Source: Rostrohypoxylon terebratum (Eukaryota; Ascomycota; Sordariomycetes; Xylariales; Hypoxylaceae). From it: 64,000 nucleotides of DNA. The DNA is taken from contig MU385878.1 in assembly GCA_022497145.1 (NCBI GenBank), forward strand, positions 283,262-347,261. Reading direction: 5' to 3'. Below the pieces are notes generated by a model. The model had not been told where the DNA came from and searched no databases. It saw nothing but the letters and a program-made list of their open reading frames with translations. The position numbers were made by a program, and so were the translations under genes. Of this stretch, positions 58,365-64,000 are shown piece by piece (the stretch's first letter is position 1; every line of letters begins with the position of its first letter).

Positions 58365-59810
58365 CTAGGTATCTTTCTTCGCAGTCTCTCGTAGTCTGGG
58401 GGCCGTGCCCTGCGTTGTCCGTGTGTTGCCTTGCTCTATGTCGGCAGCCCAGAGAGCAGCGCCCACTGACAACACACTTGTCAACAATGTCTGTCAAGGT
58501 GAGAAAATAATGGGTCTTACCGGTGTTAGTGAATGCAAAGAACATTGACAGAATGGGTATCATCTCGAGCAGGGTCGCTATTGTTCCAAATCTACAACTG
58601 AGGGTCAACAGAAATTTCCTTTCGCCGTACAAATCGTAAGTGAGACGAATGAGGGGCAGATAGAAATCTAAAGGAGGGTACCTAGAGGCCTAGAGGCTAG
58701 TATGAGCAGTGTACAATGTGCATACTTACGTGGTGTATGGTCCCGCATGCCGTTGAACCCAATCCCGTCGTTGGAAAGAAGACCATCCTTTCAGTTGAAA
58801 ATACTGTTAGGTACTCTTCACAGTCAGCCACGACCTTATTTAAGTGTTATAGCAAGGGCAACAAACCCGGCTATGAATAATGCTGCCTCTTGATTGCCCT
58901 GCTCAAAGTTGTGAGTGATTGGTTCTAAATTGCAGGTAGCTAGACATATAATTACCTTGGAGAAATATGAAAACAATGGTGCCAATTACTAGTCGGAGCA
59001 GTCAGAGAGGTAGGTTAGAGCTTCATCAGTCTCGGGAATAGTAATGCTAGGTTAAATGGTTGCGTGGCATACCGGTGATTGAATTGAGAGGGAGATATAT
59101 GAAATATCGTATCCAATCTTTTAGTGTCAATTTCGGAAAGGGATTTTTCAGAATTTTACCCAATTTTGAAATTGGATCGCTGCCAGACCTCAACTGTCGG
59201 CCCTCCTTGACAATTCCAATGGCATTCCTCGCGACAAGTGTACCATCAAAGGTATCGAGAAGAGCATCCCGTAAGAGGAAATTACGAGAGATGATGTTGA
59301 CGATAGTAGAGCTCTCATTTAGTATGAGGAAGGCAGTAGTGAAGACGGCCAAAGGGCCATTAATAAGGGCCAGGATTGCAAGTTGTGGTAGATAAGTGAA
59401 GAAAAGTAAGGAGGCGAATACACCCAAGCCAAGACCTAACGTTGGCAAGATGCGGAATGAAAATGGCTTCCACAAGGACTTGTGGGTTATGAAGTAGATT
59501 ATGCCCCTGAATGACAAGGCTCAGCCTTTGATAGCAATTCCTAGATGTGATATGTGATATGTGATTTGGATAGATATTAGATATTAACTTGATAGGTACC
59601 TGAAAGGATATAAGTATGCTCGGCTTTTGCTTTTAACCGCACCAGAGACAAGCGCTTTGGCTCCATGATAATCTTCTTTCCTGTGATAGATATTTGTAAA
59701 TAACATATCATCTACAGCAGCGAGGCTTTTGTTCAAGATTAATATTGAACGTATACGTACGCAACCTCTCCTGCCTTGGCCTGAATGTTGCCGGCGAAGC
59801 CACCAGTCAT
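58365..59810 (-). CDS. RRT8/EI24-like multi-pass membrane protein, eight exons
   Basis: Eight exons, complement of 59761-59810, 59600-59680, 59073-59506, 58956-58988, 58867-58898, 58730-58803, 58521-58591 and 58365-58465, giving 291 residues. All seven introns (55-138 nt) are GT..AG and every phase agrees. The protein begins MTGGFAGNIQAKAGEVAKED and then GIIYFITHKSLWKPFSFRIL, typical of the EI24-domain family that includes yeast Rrt8 and the lipid-droplet proteins Lds1/Lds2. Hydrophobic segments: LGLGLGVFASLLFFTYLPQL, GPLAVFTTAFLILNES, YFIYLPLNSITVIGTIVFIF, and LLEMIPILSMFFAFTNTVGA. The joined HSRYFQLKGW and the Trp-rich VQRHAGPYTTFGTIA blocks support the two tiny exons (33 and 32 nt). Family roles are in spore-wall formation and lipid droplets; location here is inferred. 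The long third exon is certain, the micro-exons less so. Confidence 0.82.
59545..59565. repeat. Tandem heptamer ATGTGAT x3
   Basis: Three exact 7-nt units inside intron 2 (59507-59599) of the RRT8/EI24-like gene. Confidence 0.85.
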
Positions 59811-60731
59811 TGCGACAGCACTAGGTTAATCGGATTGGATTGGATTTGTCGATGTTGAAATGGTGATGGGATTTAGTGTTGTCAATGTTGATGGTGGCAG
59901 TGTGGATAGCCCGAGTGATGAAGTTGCTACTCAGTACTTCCAAGGTTAGAATGTTGTCGTCATAATAATCTCCAGTACTTCGTAGCTTAGAACCTTAATA
60001 ATAGCGGACGCTTGAAAGCCCCGCCAGCCGTCCCCGCTAAGATGGATCATTCATAGTTATTTGCTACTTAAACTTTAAAGTCCTAATTAGGTTAAGTCTT
60101 AGGTCCTAGGTAAGCAGCTAGGTTAGGTTGAAACTCCCTAACCATCAATATTTATAATAACTGGAACGACTAATAAACTTGATAAATATTGATACAATTA
60201 TACTTACCTATACCTATTGCAAGATCACGTAGTATTTCTAATTTTTATGCACAATACTGATGGATAGCCATCGCCCGTAACTTAGAGCCACAGATTCGAT
60301 AATCCACTACGCCGAGCATAAGATAAGGATGAAGGCGAAGCAGTTGGGTTAATAGTATTCGTCATCCATAGCCTACACAATTAATTTCACAATGTGTAAT
60401 GATCCCTATCAATGGTTTATAACCCTTAGGCCAATCCGTGAATATTTGCAGAACAGGGTATGCTCTTATACCTCCTTCTAAATGTTAATCATACCCTTTT
60501 TTTTTCTCGGGGGGGGGGGGAAGGGATTGGAGACCTCTAGAGAGATATTGAACAGTCTCAGAAACCCACTAATTCATTGGTCCTAATCCTAATCTCCAAA
60601 CATATTTCCTGACCCTCTCCCAGACCGTAATCAGTGTTTATAACAAAGCCATACCGCTATAATCCTTGAACGCCGAGAGTGCCATGTAAAATAATCATGC
60701 AGGCGAGATATCAAAAACAAGACAAACCTAT
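59811..60731. other. Intergenic region
   Basis: Promoter side of the RRT8/EI24-like gene and 3' flank of the RING gene. AT-rich, with CCTAGG/TAGGTTA words at 60095-60125 and a run of ten G at about 60510-60519. No gene supported. Confidence 0.65.
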
Positions 60732-63405
60732 TTACCTGTCCCGATTATCAGGCTCTCCCGATGTCCGCCTAGAGCGAGATAGGAACCCGGCCCGCAAATT
60801 GTTCCTGAATGCATCGAACCAACTCTCTTGGTGTGAGCGGTGTGGGGATAATGGCATGCCTTGTTCTACGTCATGATCATCTGTTTGCTCTAAAGGAGCA
60901 TCGGGAGATGAAGAGCTGGTCGCTTGTATCTCGAGGTCATCGTCACTATCGTCCTGGTAGGGTTCGTACCGTGGGCTGGATGGCATCCCACGGGCAAGAG
61001 ACCGAACGACGTCACCTTTGCAAATGGGACAGGTTCGCCGCCGCGTTATCAACCACGGTGTTCTAAATTTCTAGTCAGGCACATGTATACCAAGGAATTA
61101 CGAAGGAGGAAAAGAAAAGGAGGGCCTACATGCAGTCTACGTGGAACTCGTGACCACAAGGTAGACTCATAACTTGGCTGACACCATCGACATATTCCTC
61201 TAGACACACTACGCACTCGACTTGTCGGCCCATATACTTTTTCCACTCACTGGAAGGGTGTGCGTTGCGTTTTTCATGTTCCGCGCGTGATGGAGACCTG
61301 GAAAGGGATAACGAAGACTCAATCTGTAGAAGGTCACCGGCTGACGGCACGCCAGTGGTCGTTCGCGACCGCGGCCTGGGCCTTGACGGTCCATGCTGGC
61401 TTTGTAGCAAGGGCGTCGTTGGGGATGAACTCGTCGGCGAGGGTACCCTAGAGGTGCGACTTGGCGTAGACGCTACAGTATGGTAAGTACGAACAGGGAG
61501 CCGTTCAACTACGGACTTGGGAGCTCTCCACCTCCTACGTCGAATACGCGCTCGTAAAATGAGTAACGCGTACACTACCGTTAGGGTGATGAGCGGACTA
61601 ATCACAAGAACCAAGAGAGTATCGAAAAAGGGGCTAGCACCACTGGAAGGGGTGATGACGACCCAAAGGCCCTCTCGCTCATTAGGAGATGAGGAAGTCC
61701 CCGAACCGGGAGCAGGTTTTCCAACGTTGTCGATCGGTTGAGACTGGGCTACGCCCTCGGCGAGGTCTGCCTCGTCATCTCCGAATATCTTTGAAATTAA
61801 ACCACCGTTGCTTGCGACTTGCGTCCTCCCTTTGGCGGACGCGATAGCATCAGACCCTTTGACGGGCATGCGACCCGCAGCATATTCTCCACTGCTAGGA
61901 GTGACTCTACTACCCTTTGGTAAATTAGTATTCTGCTCTTTGCTTTCTGGGGTATCGGCATCTGGTGTTTGGTCGGATCTCGCATTTGGTCTGGAAATCT
62001 TCTCGCTACCCTCAACCGGGTCCTGCAGATCATCGCTTTGATCGGAACCAAGCAGGTCCGGATCTCGCCAGTCCTCCACACCTATCTGGAAACTGTCGTC
62101 GGGGAACTTTTTCGTCTTTGGCCTCGGTGCCCCATTTGACCGAGCCTTCGCTGCACGCTCCAGACTACTTTTGATTACTTTATCTTTCTCGTCAGAGAAA
62201 TCTTCAACAAGCACCCAGTCAAGCCGGCCACTGCTGGGTGGTCGGCTTCCGCTGACGGTTGAGCTCGAGCTGGAAGTAGAACCCCAGCTGAAAATTTTGG
62301 GAAACCAACTCAACGATGAGCTTGAAGGCTCATCGCTGGACGACGGAGTTTGCTTGGGTGTGGGAGACTTAACGCCTTTAGTCTTTAGGGAAGTCCTTGC
62401 TGCCTGAGCAGGCATGATTGCATTTCTCGCTTTCCTGTTCTTTCGAGCTTTGTCGGAGTGTTGTACCTTCAAGGAAGGCTTACCATTCTCGTCAATGATA
62501 TCTTCGATAAAACTTCCAGGCTGCATCATAAGTGACAGTAGATAAGCGGTCGTCCTTGACGTGAAGATGGAAGGGATGGTAACATTAGAAGTGTCCCCGT
62601 GGGCATACATTTGTATTAACGGGCCGCCTCTTTGGTTATCGCCAACGATGAGAGCGATTGCACCTCGTCGCTGAGCCCACTTCACTTTTTCAAGAAAGCC
62701 ACAGCCGCCACGACTCAGTAGAACTATCTTCCCGGCAATCTCAGCTCCTTCCTGGATGGATTGAATGTCGGCGTGACCGGAACCGGAAGAACCGAGGGCG
62801 TCTATCTGAGATTTGGTTGACTGATCTAGACTCTGATGGAGGTAGTCGTCGGTACCGTCATCGATCGGCTTGGATTTCGATTTAGGCTCGGACTCGGAGG
62901 CGGCAGTTCGATCGACGAGAGGGCCTTTAGACTCGGTCCGTCTCTGGTTCTTGACTTTGCCTACGGCGGCCACGGATTTAAATTTCTGCCGAGTTTCCTT
63001 CTTTGGTGGTTTTAAGACGGCATTTGAAGTACCATCACCCCAGCCGGGAACGTCGCTACAGCCCAATTCTCCTTCGCCCTCTCCATCCTGCATGGACTCC
63101 TCGGTAAAGCCACTACCAATCCACAATTGTCCATTTAAGCCCTTACTCGGCAGAGGGGGACCGAAAGCGGCGGGTCGCGCTGCGAATGAGGTACTGTTGT
63201 CATCGGCTATAGATATGATGGCATTAGGTGGGAAGAGGGTGAATGGTGTTGAGAAAGAGAAGAAGGATCTGAAGCCCGATTTCTGCCCTGATTGCGGAGA
63301 AGATATTACGGAAGCAGGGCGGCTGACCGATGTCATCGCGCGACAAAGTAGGAAGAGGCAAGCTGCGAAGAAGAGGGTGAGAATGGCGATTCTAGGGGGC
63401 CGCAT
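60732..63405 (-). CDS. PA-TM-RING-H2 E3 ubiquitin ligase
   Basis: Two exons, complement of 61130-63405 and 60732-61062, with a 67-nt intron (donor GTAGGC, acceptor TTTAG) in phase 2; product 868 residues. It starts with a signal peptide (RIAILTLFFAACLFLLCRA). A protease-associated domain occupies about 218-300 (AGKIVLLSRGGCGFLEKVKW, then GGPLIQMYAHGDTSNVTIPS). One membrane segment lies at about 597-617 (LVLVISPLITLTVVYALLIL), followed by RARIRRRRW on the cytosolic side. The RING-H2 finger uses Cys731, Cys734, Cys750, His752, His755, Cys758, Cys770 and Cys773; the intron falls inside it, restoring HVDCITPWL. PA-TM-RING proteins ubiquitinate cargo at endosomes, vacuole or Golgi membranes. Long Ser/Pro/Lys-rich spacers separate the domains. 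The last codons read CGG-GAC-AGG-TAA, so AG-GTAAAT could act as a further donor and extend the C-terminus. Confidence 0.93.
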
Positions 63406-64000
63406 GTTTGCGATGGTCGTATGGGATGGGGAGGAACAAGGGCAAGGGCAAGGACAAGGACGAGGACGAGGGGTTAAAGACGAGGATGCGGGATAGAGGA
63501 CTCGTCAACGTAGCTGGTAATTCAGCTTGGTCGACAGCGTAGACGACCATTCGTAGAAGGATTTGGAAAGCGTGATTGGTAGAACGGTTAGATGTAGATA
63601 TGAAGTATTTGAGGATGGCTATTAAGTCTCGGTTACGAATAGAATAAGAAGTAGGGCAGAGTGGGGGTGAAGAGGACGGAATAACAAGCCACAAGAAGAA
63701 AAGGGACGCTCGATGAAGATAGGACAGGGCTAGAAGAGAGATCTATGTATAAGCTAAGCTTTTCTTTTTATTATTGAAGAGACGAGACCTCAAAAGGGAC
63801 CTCCAGACGTAAAGAGGTTGGATGAGGCTGGAATGGGCGGCAGCGATGATGCTGATAGTAATAATGTAATAATTAGGAAGAAAAGGGGGGGGGGGGGGGG
63901 GGCGTTGACGGAACAAAACAAAAATGCGGGAAGGCAAAAAAAACCAAGTGAGAAAGTGAACCGTGAAGGGGGGGGGGAGGTCGGGCAGGCCCGGGTTTAA
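63406..64000. other. Upstream region of the RING ligase gene, right edge of window
   Basis: Leader and promoter of the minus-strand gene starting at 63405. It contains a homopolymer of 18 G at 63885-63902 and a second G run near 63969-63977. The short frames here are low-complexity and not supported. Confidence 0.65.
63885..63902. repeat. Homopolymer run of 18 G
   Basis: Eighteen consecutive G on the plus strand, about 480 nt upstream of the RING ligase start. Confidence 0.95.

Overview
This window is nuclear DNA of a filamentous ascomycete (Pezizomycotina). The evidence is short 48-140 nt GT..AG introns with CTAAC-like branch points, fungus-specific families (an SSK1 response regulator, a TRP-like channel with an ML-like domain, an RRT8/EI24-like protein, a MARVEL protein, a fungal ATP sulfurylase with an APS-kinase-like tail), and intergenic DNA filled with CCTAGG/TAGGTA/TACCTA words. 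A sordariomycete, possibly of the Xylariales, is my inference and not proven.

Layout. 0.9-7.2 kb: two minus-strand genes of unknown function, one with a truncated Zn-cluster-like motif and a late membrane segment, one with zinc-finger-like Cys/His motifs. 8.9-11.4 kb: a DUF2439/ZGRF1-N protein of the Mte1/Dbl2 type. 13.2-15.0 kb: a BAR+SH3 protein (RVS167/Hob1 type). 15.9-18.0 kb: an unknown gene split by a 734-nt intron that holds a 17-unit heptamer array. 18-29.5 kb: a gene-poor stretch with one recognisable gene (MARVEL membrane protein, 23.0-23.6 kb) and a TA-flanked MITE. 29.5-32.4 kb: a convergent pair, an IphP-type phosphatase and a mitochondrial ribosomal protein of the Bot1/mS45 family. 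32.4-34.8 kb: an intergenic region with a second MITE copy. 34.8-37.7 kb: SSK1. 39.0-41.6 kb: TRP-like channel. 44.4-47.1 kb: a charged, proline-rich unknown. 48.2-50.3 kb: ATP sulfurylase. 51.8-56.1 kb: a large secreted Ser/Thr-rich mucin-like protein. 58.4-59.8 kb: an eight-exon RRT8/EI24-like membrane protein. 60.7-63.4 kb: a PA-TM-RING ubiquitin ligase.

I rebuilt exon structures by hand from splice consensus, reading frame and family similarity; every join given keeps the frame, but none has been checked against transcripts. The genes do not form a biosynthetic cluster or operon-like unit: they are unrelated housekeeping, signalling and cell-surface functions. No CRISPR, rRNA or convincing tRNA gene was seen. 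The least ordinary content is non-genic: a miniature inverted-repeat family (two full copies, one 35-bp remnant, one lone end), a second 140-bp inverted-repeat element with a 5-bp target duplication, and at least six independent tandem arrays that all have a 7-bp unit.
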